From NCBI GenBank assembly GCA_002392265.1, contig DGGP01000034.1:1-15916 (forward strand): a stretch of 15,916 nt of DNA, written 5' to 3'. The notes beneath the pieces were generated by a model. It saw nothing but the letters and a program-made list of their open reading frames with translations. It was not told the DNA's origin and made no database searches. The DNA is from Firmicutes bacterium UBA3871. Lineage in GTDB: Bacteria > Bacillota > Clostridia > Peptostreptococcales > Anaerovoracaceae. Made by a program: the position numbers and the translations under genes. Positions within the stretch are counted from its first letter, which is position 1; each line of letters opens with the position of its first letter. Below are positions 1 through 6,965 of this stretch, piece by piece.

Positions 1-315
1 TTCGCGCTCTGCCTTAGCCTTTGCTGCGGCTGCGGCCTTTGCTTTTGCTGCCTTTTCTTTTTCAAGCTGACGCTGCTTTTCAGCCCTTGCCTTGGCAGCC
101 GCCTTTTCGCGCTCTGCCTTAGCCTTTGCTGCGGCTGCGGCCTTTGCCTTTGCCGCCTTTTCTCTTTCAAGCCGGCGCTGCTTTTCTGCCTTTGCCTTGG
201 CAGCCGCCTTTTCCTTTTCTGCCTTTGCCTTTGCGGCAGCAGCAGCCTTTTCCTTTTTCTCGCGCTCCAGCTGTTTCTGCTTTTCGCGCTTTTCTTTTTC
301 GAGAGCCTTTTTGCG
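1..315 (-). repeat. 105-bp in-frame tandem repeat
   Basis: Bases 1-105 and 106-210 are two near-identical units, differing at about ten positions. A third, degenerate unit begins at 211 and breaks down after roughly 60-100 bases. The period is exactly 35 codons, so gain or loss of a unit keeps the frame. Each unit encodes a run such as KAAAKAKAEKQRRLEREK followed by an Ala/Lys-rich run, which predicts a long charged alpha helix or coiled coil. The array runs off the left edge, so the copy number is unknown. Confidence 0.9.
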
Positions 316-1431
316 TTCGCGCTCCAGCCTTGCCTTTTCGCGTGCAGCTGCCTTTCTTTCTATCTCTGCCTGCGCCTTTGTAATTTCTTCAATAATTACC
401 TTTCGGATTTCCACATCCGGGATGTCGTAATCATCCACGACTTCTTCGAGAATCTGGCGCGTGAACTTTGGCTTCAAGCGGTGCTTCCTGCGCAAAGTGT
501 CCGAAATCGGTCTCTCGTCGTCTGTCAGGATAGTCTTGAAGATTGCATAGTTCATTATCATATTGTCGTAAAGACCGTAGAGATAGTCTTCATCAAAGTC
601 GAGCGCCGACTCTTTGACATCTATTGTATAACCCACATCGTCGTACTGCTCCAGAAATTGCCACAGTGCGTAGCACCTGCGGTAATACGGATCCTTTGTC
701 AGCAGGTTTGTCTTCATAATCGGTGAACGAACTGTTTCGCAGCCGTCCATTTCCCTCATAAACGGGGATTTTTTGAGCTCTGTTACTGCTTTTCTGATAT
801 CGTCGATGCGACGGAAAAGCTCCATATGTGAGGAATCCGTCTGCATATAAGACTGTTTGTTCTTGATGCGCATCTCGATTTTGTATTCGATTTCCTCGTA
901 ATCGTCTTCCATCTCGGAATTGATTTTGAGTACGGATTCCTGTTCATCTCCGGTAGACCAGAAGATGATATCCGTGCGCTTATCTATAAATCTGACGAGC
1001 TTGTTAACCAGGTGATATATAAATCTGTTTTCGTAGAGGTTAAAGCTTTCCTGCGTCGTCACAGACATGATTTTAGAAGGTCTGACATTTCCCTGCGCAT
1101 CTATATCGCTGATGAACTGGGTGTTTCGTGCCAGATGCTTTACCGAATCCGCGGTAATCTTTTTTGCCAGCTCTACAGGCACGATTTCTTCCTCGGATTT
1201 TATGAAACGGCGAGGATTTGCTATTACCTTTATCAGTGAAGGTATTGCGGCCTCGACCTCTCTCATCCACTTTTCATCGACTTTTTTGTGAAGTACACGA
1301 TTGAACTGCTCGATTTGATTCGGAGCACCTTCTATCATGCCCATCATATAGTTGTAATAGCTATCTTCTTCCATAGCTCTTTCAACCTTGTTTCTGTATT
1401 TAAGATACATATCGATGAGTGTGCCTGCCAT
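1..1431 (-). CDS. DUF2357-like protein with Ala/Lys/Glu-rich 35-residue repeats (partial, 3' end outside window)
   Basis: The reading frame is open from ATG at 1431 to the window edge: 477 codons, no stop. The start is supported by GGAGG eight bases upstream. Residues 1-330 resemble the DUF2357 family, the usual partner of McrB-like ATPases: an ENRF segment near residue 135 followed by a helix, and later a DPYYRRCYALW segment near residue 255. The family call is from memory of its pattern, so it is moderate. From about residue 345 the protein turns into a charged helix rich in Lys, Ala, Glu and Arg. From about residue 408 it consists of 35-residue repeats encoded by a 105-bp tandem repeat. 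A C-terminal nuclease domain, often present in DUF2357 proteins, is not visible, but the end of the gene is missing. The gene follows the McrB-like ATPase gene with an intrinsic terminator between them. It probably works with that ATPase. The role is unknown. Confidence 0.6.
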   Translation of the reverse strand, partial: MAGTLIDMYLKYRNKVERAMEEDSYYNYMMGMIEGAPNQIEQFNRVLHKKVDEKWMREVEAAIPSLIKVIANPRRFIKSEEEIVPVELAKKITADSVKHLARNTQFISDIDAQGNVRPSKIMSVTTQESFNLYENRFIYHLVNKLVRFIDKRTDIIFWSTGDEQESVLKINSEMEDDYEEIEYKIEMRIKNKQSYMQTDSSHMELFRRIDDIRKAVTELKKSPFMREMDGCETVRSPIMKTNLLTKDPYYRRCYALWQFLEQYDDVGYTIDVKESALDFDEDYLYGLYDNMIMNYAIFKTILTDDERPISDTLRRKHRLKPKFTRQILEEVVDDYDIPDVEIRKVIIEEITKAQAEIERKAAAREKARLERERKKALEKEKREKQKQLEREKKEKAAAAAKAKAEKEKAAAKAKAEKQRRLEREKAAKAKAAAAAKAKAEREKAAAKARAEKQRQLEKEKAAKAKAAAAAKAKAERE

Positions 1432-1470
1432 AAATAATCCTCCGTGACTGTGACCCAATCATTAAATTAT

Positions 1471-1503
1471 TACAAAAACCCGCCCTTTGGCCGGGACGGG
1501 TTT
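1471..1503 (-). terminator. Intrinsic terminator between the McrB-like ATPase gene and the DUF2357-like gene
   Basis: On the minus strand a 10-bp stem (AAACCCGTCC pairing with GGGCGGGTTT, one G-T pair; arms 1494-1503 and 1476-1485) encloses an 8-base loop and is followed by a U-rich tail. It begins five bases after the ATPase stop codon (1511-1509) and ends about 40 bases before the DUF2357 start. I see no convincing promoter in the remaining leader, so the downstream gene probably depends on partial read-through. Confidence 0.85.
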
Positions 1504-1508
1504 GGCTT

Positions 1509-3065
1509 TTAGAATAAATTCTGGATCTTGAGAAGATACTTTCTGCTTTCAGGGAGACCTGTCTTTCCGAAGGTCTTTTCGATGAACAGAATGAGTTCCT
1601 TGATTTCATCCTTTACATAAGGAATATTCATTGACTCAAACTTCTTCAGGATCTTGCGGCATACCAAAAAGTCTACCGCTTCCATCTCAGTGCCGCCACA
1701 AGCCACATATACCGGTACGAAATCATCTATCTGCTTTGAGATACGGTTACCAAAGCTCATCTTGAATCTGGTAAGCAGATATCCGTCCAGTTTGTATATG
1801 CGTGAACGCATCTGTTCAGAGATAGGATACAAATCCTTTGCCTCATTAAACATAGCACTCAGGTGATCAGTTGTTATGGATATAGGTTCTGTGTCCGGAG
1901 CCTCAAAGGCTTCTGCCTTTTCATTCAGCTCGATTGCGATTGCACGGTCATAAACCTTATCTGTAATGGTAAATGTGGAGTCGTCGTTGTTGGCAGTACC
2001 CACAAACCAAAGCGTTGTTGAAATCCTCAGCTTTCCGTCCTGGAGAAGCTTCGGATCCGAATCCCAACCCGTAGGGACCAAGTCAACCAGCCACTCCTCA
2101 GGAGTCGGCATTTCGAGTACGGAAAGCATTTCCGCGAAATAGTACTCGATACGGGCCAGGTTCATTTCATCCAAAACTATAAAGCTGGGCTCTCTGCGAT
2201 AACCTGCTTCATATACGGCACGGAGGAACTCCGTTTCGTTAAATCTTTTCGTGAATTCGTTGAAGTAACCGAGAAGCTCGGTTTTGTCTCTGTAAGAAGG
2301 CTGAACCGATACCAGTGTGGCGAGATTCCCGAGGAACTTGCCGAATGAGTAAGGCAGTGATGTCTTACCTGTACCGGATATACCTTCGAGGATTAATATC
2401 CTAGATGCCGCCATACCCGCTATATAGAGTCTGACAACCTCCGGCTTGTAATAAAGTCCGAGCTTGCTTGCGGCATAATTTCTGTATCTGACACACAGGT
2501 CCTCGAGCGTAATGCTGTCGTTATATGCCGGCTCAACGAAATCGCTGTATCTTTCATCCACCAAATCGAGCTTGGTGAATCTGTGTTCTCCGTTTGATCC
2601 GTCTTTCCCCTTTTCGCCGTTCTTTCCTTTTGCTTCTTCCACCTTTTCGGCATAAGCCTCAAGGCTGTCGCCCGGTGAAAGCCCCAGTTGCGATACCTGC
2701 ATGGCCATAATCTGGTTCTTCTCGTTGATCAGCTCCACAACCTGTCGGTTTAAGGCTCCAATCTCGCCGAGGAGCTCATCCTGGTCGAATTCCTGGCTCT
2801 TCTTTCTGTGTCTGCGAACAATCGTCCTCGCAATGAAGAACACAATGATTCCGAATATGCCCAGTAATATTGCCACAAGCAGTATCGTCAAAATCCAGCC
2901 GACTATCCCAAAATCCGATACATAAGCGCCGATTATTTTAACATATTGCACTATATCGGTTGAGAACAGCTTTATGACAGACTTGAATAGGCTCGCAAAA
3001 AATCCTATTAAGTTTAAGAATATGCTCGCAAGAAGTTCATACGCGAGTTTTAAAAATTCGCTCAT
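1509..3065 (-). CDS. Membrane-anchored McrB-like AAA+ ATPase
   Basis: A 518-residue protein. Residues 8-35 are a hydrophobic/amphipathic segment and 53-79 a clear transmembrane helix, followed by a basic patch RRHRKK and a predicted coiled coil (about 92-127). A Gly/Lys-rich linker (145-160) leads to the AAA+ domain: Walker A GISGTGKT (228-235), Walker B FIVLDE (295-300) continuing into MNLARIEYYF, sensor GTANNDD (356-362) and DRA (373-375). The LDEMNLA and GTxNxDD pattern is that of McrB-type NTPases, so nucleotide-driven remodelling at the inner face of the membrane is likely. No DNA-recognition domain is seen; the N-terminus is a membrane anchor instead. The ATG overlaps the signal peptidase stop as TAATG, indicating translational coupling. 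That context argues for a role in protein export or surface assembly rather than restriction. The function is inferred. Confidence 0.85.
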   Translation of the reverse strand: MSEFLKLAYELLASIFLNLIGFFASLFKSVIKLFSTDIVQYVKIIGAYVSDFGIVGWILTILLVAILLGIFGIIVFFIARTIVRRHRKKSQEFDQDELLGEIGALNRQVVELINEKNQIMAMQVSQLGLSPGDSLEAYAEKVEEAKGKNGEKGKDGSNGEHRFTKLDLVDERYSDFVEPAYNDSITLEDLCVRYRNYAASKLGLYYKPEVVRLYIAGMAASRILILEGISGTGKTSLPYSFGKFLGNLATLVSVQPSYRDKTELLGYFNEFTKRFNETEFLRAVYEAGYRREPSFIVLDEMNLARIEYYFAEMLSVLEMPTPEEWLVDLVPTGWDSDPKLLQDGKLRISTTLWFVGTANNDDSTFTITDKVYDRAIAIELNEKAEAFEAPDTEPISITTDHLSAMFNEAKDLYPISEQMRSRIYKLDGYLLTRFKMSFGNRISKQIDDFVPVYVACGGTEMEAVDFLVCRKILKKFESMNIPYVKDEIKELILFIEKTFGKTGLPESRKYLLKIQNLF

Positions 3066-3745
3066 TAATTATCCTTTGAATCTGCCTTTGCCTGTTCGGC
3101 TTCGATCTTTGCTCTGGTTTCCGCTTCAATCTTTGCCCTAAGCTCTGCTTCTATCTGGTCGCGGCTCTTTTCGTTTGCTTCCGCAACAGCTTCCTTTTTC
3201 ATTTCTCCCATCACAAGAATCAGGTTGTATGCCTGATATATAAAGAATGCGAGCAGCGGTAAGATTATTATGCACAGGAAACCTATCTTTGATTTTAACA
3301 TCTTGAAAAGCGGGCCGAGTACCGGCACCTTTCCGGTGTAAACACCGAGGATGTCGCCGTCTGTTATCATGCGATTATCAACAGTATCATTTGCATCACC
3401 CTTGGTAATATATTGCTTTAATCCATTGCTATCTACTATTTCCACAATTCTGTGCGTGTTAATTACAGAATTGCCATCGATTACGGTGTAAAAAGAAACT
3501 ACATCGTCGACCTTGTATTCATAGCCCTCCTCGGCAGCCTTTACCAAAATCAGGTCGCCCTCGGCAAACTCCGGCTTCATGGAGTCAGAGAGAACCGTCA
3601 TAGGCATATACCCGCCTATGTTCGAGGTTCCGTCGCCTTTGGTTGCCAGTGTAAATATGGTAAACACTGCTGCGATTACTATTACTATCCATAAAAGGAT
3701 GTTTACTATCGTGCCGACTACATTATGTTTCTTTTTATTTTCCAT
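3065..3745 (-). CDS. sipW: SipW/ER-type signal peptidase I
   Basis: A 226-residue membrane protease expected to cut signal sequences of exported proteins. An N-terminal membrane helix spans about 12-34. The catalytic serine is S55 in SDSMKP. The second catalytic residue is H98 in THRIVEI, in place of the lysine of ordinary bacterial type I peptidases. The GDANDTVDNR box (116-125) is the family's Asp-containing motif. A second membrane helix (about 155-177) follows, as in SipW/Sec11 enzymes. The last 45 residues are an added charged helix with AKIEAE repeats. SipW of Bacillus processes TasA and TapA; the two TYAWF proteins encoded just upstream are its probable substrates. The start overlaps the preceding stop (TAATG), and the ATPase gene follows by the same arrangement. 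Confidence 0.92.
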   Translation of the reverse strand: MENKKKHNVVGTIVNILLWIVIVIAAVFTIFTLATKGDGTSNIGGYMPMTVLSDSMKPEFAEGDLILVKAAEEGYEYKVDDVVSFYTVIDGNSVINTHRIVEIVDSNGLKQYITKGDANDTVDNRMITDGDILGVYTGKVPVLGPLFKMLKSKIGFLCIIILPLLAFFIYQAYNLILVMGEMKKEAVAEANEKSRDQIEAELRAKIEAETRAKIEAEQAKADSKDN

Positions 3746-4557
3746 TACTGTACTACTCCTTCAAAACGTAGCTGTGTAAGGAATATCGCCTCTTTTACAT
3801 CGTCATTGCACTGCGGATCGTCACCTTCAATCCAGATGGTAACGGTAATCTTCTTTGTGGTCTCTGCCTCAAGTGTGAAGAGTTTTGCCGCCGAAGTTCC
3901 CGTGCCCAGACTGTCGAAAGTGCTGCTCATGGTAGCATTTCCGCCGTTATCCGTTTTGGCCGGATTTACGGTAAGAGTGGTATTCCCTGCTCTGTTAGGC
4001 TCGTATATCTTTGCGTCCTGTCCCTGCTCTGCAAAGCTGATTCTGACGCATCTGTCTATTGCCTGTCTTGAAGTAGTCTGTCCCGGTTTAGCGGTTACGC
4101 TGGTACCGTCGTCCGCACCCGATGACGAATCCGGTGCGAGGTATACATCCATCGCCTTGCTGCCTATAAAGTACAGATCAAACTGTAAATACTGGGTAGC
4201 AGAAGGTGATACGGTACTGCCGCTTTGGCTGTAAAAGTTCTTGCCGTTTCCGCTTGTTACAGGGTTCATACTGATACCGCCGAGTGTAAGCCCCGATCTG
4301 ATTTCGTTGCCAAGCTGCGTATTGATATCAGCATTGTCTACGGTATTTTTACCGTTATACTGCGCAATAGTGGTATGCGTCACGGTGTCCACATAAAGTG
4401 AATCACCTGCAGTAACTTTGAGTTCCATTTCCTGTACTTTACCGGACAGGGAAAGTGTGAACCATGCATACGTGCCTGTAACTAATATTATAAGCGAAAT
4501 CAACGTTGTAATCAATGCAATATAGAGTTTTGATTTATTTTCTATCGCTATTTTCAT
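3745..4557 (-). CDS. SipW-dependent exported protein, TasA-like (surface protein 3)
   Basis: A 270-residue protein. After a short charged N-terminus, residues 11-28 are hydrophobic and end in GTYAWF (28-33), the SipW-type signal signature. The rest is polar, rich in Thr, Ser, Gly and Asn, and beta-like. It shares three blocks with the two neighbouring surface proteins: a hydrophobic strand around 123-130, CVRISF (170-175), and IWIEGDDPQC (241-250) followed by a hydrophobic end. Cys170 and Cys250 could form a disulfide outside the cell. The start is preceded by AAGGA about eight bases away. The gene lies 25 bases after its paralog and its stop overlaps the signal peptidase start. It is probably a fibre or matrix subunit; similarity to TasA/camelysin is judged from signal type and context, not from an alignment search. 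Confidence 0.8.
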   Translation of the reverse strand: MKIAIENKSKLYIALITTLISLIILVTGTYAWFTLSLSGKVQEMELKVTAGDSLYVDTVTHTTIAQYNGKNTVDNADINTQLGNEIRSGLTLGGISMNPVTSGNGKNFYSQSGSTVSPSATQYLQFDLYFIGSKAMDVYLAPDSSSGADDGTSVTAKPGQTTSRQAIDRCVRISFAEQGQDAKIYEPNRAGNTTLTVNPAKTDNGGNATMSSTFDSLGTGTSAAKLFTLEAETTKKITVTIWIEGDDPQCNDDVKEAIFLTQLRFEGVVQ

Positions 4558-4582
4558 GATTTTTTCCTTGATTGCCTACAAA

Positions 4583-5425
4583 TTAGCTGTTCTGAGAAGT
4601 GAACTCGAGATTAACAGTGAGGTCCTTTGCGGAAAGACCGGATACGCAGTCAACATCGCAGCCCTCGAGCCAGATGTAAACCATGATTCTCTTTGCGGTA
4701 TTCGCTGTGAGCGTTGCAATAGCGCCGGAAGGCCTTGTTGCAGTGTAGCCTGTAATATTTCCTACTGTGCTTGTGCTGTCAACAGCCTTCGTGATTCCGT
4801 CCGCATCACCGGTTGTGGTAATTTTGTTGTCATCGATATGATTGTCAGGATCCGGTGCCCAGATGTAGGTAGAGCCACCCTCTACAACGAATGCTACTCT
4901 TACCGCAGGGGATGCCTGACCTGATACAGTAGTGTTAGTTCCGAGGTAGATGGATGTTCCTGTAGTGGATTTCAGATAGAGCGGAATTGCCTTTACGCAG
5001 TTATCTGTAATGTTGTTTGTCTGTTCAAATGTCTTTGCGATATTCACACCGCTACCGTTAACTTCCCAAGATGCTGCTCCGTCAGCAACCTTGTAGAAAG
5101 TAGCCGCATTAATGGTTGATGCAGGGATAAGTGCTGCGCCTGTCAGAACCGCACCCTTTGAAGTGTAAAGAGCATTAAGGTCGGCTGATGTGATAAGCGT
5201 CTTGAATGTGTCTGCAGTAGCACCTGTGCCGCTGAGTGCACCTGTCCAATCAGCCGTAGTAAGCGCAATCTGAAGGTCATCTACGGTCTGAGCTGTAAAT
5301 GTCATTGAATCTACCTTTACAGTAGTGTTCGATACGAACCATGCATAAGTTGATGTTCCGAGCGCGAGCGCTGCAACAACCAGCATTGCGATAGCTGTCA
5401 TTAACTGTTTCTTTGTGTTGCTCAT
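4583..5425 (-). CDS. SipW-dependent exported protein, TasA-like (surface protein 2, candidate major subunit)
   Basis: A 280-residue protein with a basic start, a hydrophobic segment at 10-23 and GTSTYAWF (23-30), again a SipW-type signal. The mature part is low in charge and rich in Ala, Thr, Ser and Asn. Shared blocks are CVKAIPLYL (143-151), AVRVAFVVEGG (174-184) and IWLEGCDVDC (251-260). Of the three paralogs it has the strongest ribosome binding site (AAAGGAG) and sits after a 70-bp AT-rich gap, the longest gap inside this gene block. A fibre system often makes its main subunit in excess, so I suggest this is the major subunit; that is inference. I found no convincing promoter or terminator in the gap, only a weak 7-bp AT-only inverted repeat. 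Confidence 0.8.
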   Translation of the reverse strand: MSNTKKQLMTAIAMLVVAALALGTSTYAWFVSNTTVKVDSMTFTAQTVDDLQIALTTADWTGALSGTGATADTFKTLITSADLNALYTSKGAVLTGAALIPASTINAATFYKVADGAASWEVNGSGVNIAKTFEQTNNITDNCVKAIPLYLKSTTGTSIYLGTNTTVSGQASPAVRVAFVVEGGSTYIWAPDPDNHIDDNKITTTGDADGITKAVDSTSTVGNITGYTATRPSGAIATLTANTAKRIMVYIWLEGCDVDCVSGLSAKDLTVNLEFTSQNS

Positions 5426-5495
5426 TTCTTTTAATCTCCTTTTTTAACACATTTTTCAATAGCAAATCGTAATTTATAATAAATTAAATTATTAC

Positions 5496-6284
5496 CTATC
5501 TGTCCTGAAGCGGATCCGCAACATTGAAGTTCATAGAGAACCTGATCATTCCGCCTATTATATCATCTATACATTCAGGGTCATTTCCTTCGAGATATAT
5601 AACCACACAGTATTTGTGAACCTCGCCGACCTTGAAGTTTGTAACCTTTTCGTTTATTACGACATCATCCGCATAAAACGGTGCTGCGTCCGGTTCGGGC
5701 TTGCCGTTTTTGGCGCGCTTTGCATACACTATCCTGCCGCCCTTTACGGAGCTGTACAGAACCACACGAACCGCATTGTCTACGCCCTTGCTCTGTGACT
5801 CCACAGGAATTGTCACATAGTAGTCGATGTCTTCCTTTCCTGCGTTTCTCAGGTAGAACGTATAAGCCATATAGTCGGCGCCGTTGTGCTGACCGTCTAT
5901 CTTGTCTATATCATCCGGCAGGTCTGTCAGAGTAATGTTTGTCGCATTCTTTACCATCTCTGCCGTGAGTCTTGCCTGCGGGTTTTCAAAGCCCGGTGTA
6001 TCGCAAAGCGATATGCCCTGCTTGTACATATCTATTCTGTTTAGGTTGATGGTGAAGTTTCCCATCCTCTCCTGTATGTAGGAGGCTGTGCATGTGGTAA
6101 GCAGCAGCAGCAAAAGTATCAGGAATATCAGCGTAAGCTTTTTTGCCTTCGTCACCCTGCGGGCTGCCTTTTTCAGCGCTCTGCGTTTTATCAGCAGGCT
6201 CCTAGCCGCTTCGGTATAATCCTCGTCGGCTGCCAGTTCGCTCACCACTTCCGGATCCACATACGGTGAAAGCGGTTCTTTCAT
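5496..6284 (-). CDS. Membrane-anchored paralog of the SipW-dependent surface proteins (surface protein 1)
   Basis: A 262-residue protein from ATG at 6284, with TGAGGA about nine bases upstream. An in-frame start at 6332 exists but would overlap the PilZ gene and add an atypical leader. Residues 1-49 are charged and predicted cytoplasmic, ending in a Lys/Arg-rich stretch. Residues 50-69 form one strong membrane helix (Leu-rich) without a TYAWF motif. The outer part has YTFYLRNAG (141-149), AVRVVLY (171-177) and VIYLEGNDPEC (228-238), matching the shared blocks of the two downstream paralogs. It is probably a type II membrane protein kept in the membrane, perhaps an anchor or starter for a fibre made of the other two. 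It is not clearly a lipoprotein: the only Cys near the helix (C65) lacks a proper lipobox. Confidence 0.75.
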   Translation of the reverse strand: MKEPLSPYVDPEVVSELAADEDYTEAARSLLIKRRALKKAARRVTKAKKLTLIFLILLLLLLTTCTASYIQERMGNFTINLNRIDMYKQGISLCDTPGFENPQARLTAEMVKNATNITLTDLPDDIDKIDGQHNGADYMAYTFYLRNAGKEDIDYYVTIPVESQSKGVDNAVRVVLYSSVKGGRIVYAKRAKNGKPEPDAAPFYADDVVINEKVTNFKVGEVHKYCVVIYLEGNDPECIDDIIGGMIRFSMNFNVADPLQDR

Positions 6285-6300
6285 AAGCTTTTCCTCACGT

Positions 6301-6951
6301 CTATTTCGGTATGGAAGCCACATAAGCGGCAACTTTCTCTTTCTCGCCCTGGTTCTCGAATATAAACCTCAGGCCCACCATATGCTTGAAGGCATTTCCG
6401 GGCTCTGTGCTTCGAACCCAGCAGACTTCACTCCTGCCCGAAAGGCCTTTCTTTTTGCCCTGCCCCGGCAGGTTTACGGTGATTATCTCGCCAACGGTAA
6501 GCGGAGTATTTTCGTAGAATGCAAGTCCGCCTGCCGATATGTCTTCGCTCATTCCGATGCTTTCGTCTTCCTGTATCTGACCGTGGGCATCCCACCATAT
6601 CTTCACGAAGGTGATATTAAGGCGAGCCTTTACACGTACATCCGTACGCTGGAAGAACTCTCGTACCTCCGAGGTCTTGCGGACTCTCCAGTACTGGCGC
6701 ACGCCCTGCTTTACAACATCGTCGATATAACCCTCAACAGCATAGGCAACGCCATCCATGGAATACTTTATGAGGAGCGGCTGCATATCGCCAACTACTG
6801 CTCTTTTGCCATTCACAATCGGGATGGTTATTAGGATCGATGAATCGGAAACGTTCTTTTCAAACGATGATTTCATCTCTTTTCCATACTCGCCGTTTAT
6901 AATCAGCATAGTAGCGATTTTCGATCCGGATTTAATCTTGAGTTTTTCCAA
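6301..6951 (-). CDS. YcgR-like PilZ domain c-di-GMP receptor
   Basis: A 216-residue protein. Residues 1-95 resemble the N-terminal beta domain of YcgR-like proteins. Residues 96-215 form a PilZ domain with both c-di-GMP contact motifs intact: RTDVR (102-106, the RxxxR motif) and DISAGG (137-142, the DxSxxG motif). It should bind c-di-GMP and pass the signal to a partner. The start codon is TTG at 6951; it is preferred because GGAGG lies six bases upstream, while the next ATG, at codon 15, has no comparable site. The gene heads the surface-protein block with 16 bases to the next gene, so its partner is likely encoded there. It differs from the flagellar brake setting in that no flagellar gene is nearby. 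Confidence 0.9.
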   Translation of the reverse strand: MEKLKIKSGSKIATMLIINGEYGKEMKSSFEKNVSDSSILITIPIVNGKRAVVGDMQPLLIKYSMDGVAYAVEGYIDDVVKQGVRQYWRVRKTSEVREFFQRTDVRVKARLNITFVKIWWDAHGQIQEDESIGMSEDISAGGLAFYENTPLTVGEIITVNLPGQGKKKGLSGRSEVCWVRSTEPGNAFKHMVGLRFIFENQGEKEKVAAYVASIPK

Positions 6952-6957
6952 GGTTTA

Positions 6958-6962
6958 CCTCC
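6958..6962 (-). promoter_or_regulatory. Ribosome binding site deciding the TTG start of the PilZ gene
   Basis: GGAGG on the minus strand, six bases before TTG at 6951. It lies only a few bases after the U-tract of the terminator hairpin, so termination and initiation signals are packed together here. Confidence 0.85.
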
Positions 6963-6965
6963 AAC

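Noticed and set aside
1..315. CRISPR-like array
   Set aside because: The repeated units are 105 bp, contiguous, in frame and coding; there are no short repeats separated by unique spacers.
92..430. Plus-strand open frames at 92-430 and 126-383, rich in Ala/Phe or Pro/Leu
   Set aside because: They are antisense to the repeat-rich DUF2357-like gene; the composition is a by-product of the Lys/Ala/Glu codons on the other strand, and no ribosome binding site or family match is seen.
1..3065. A conventional McrBC restriction system
   Set aside because: No DNA-recognition domain on the ATPase and no visible nuclease; the ATPase is membrane-anchored and coupled to a signal peptidase gene. A defence role is not excluded since the DUF2357 gene is incomplete.
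5426..5495. Possible promoter or small RNA in the 70-bp gap before surface protein 2
   Set aside because: Very AT-rich with several weak -10-like hexamers but no paired -35, and only a 7-bp AT-only inverted repeat; not enough to call.
6090..6092. Lipobox at Cys65 of the membrane-anchored paralog
   Set aside because: The residues before Cys are L-T-T rather than a small residue at -1, and the 49-residue cytoplasmic leader is far too long for a lipoprotein signal.
6285..6332. Longer start (6332) for the membrane-anchored surface paralog
   Set aside because: It would overlap the PilZ gene by 32 bases; ATG 6284 has a TGAGGA ribosome binding site and gives a normal charged N-terminus.
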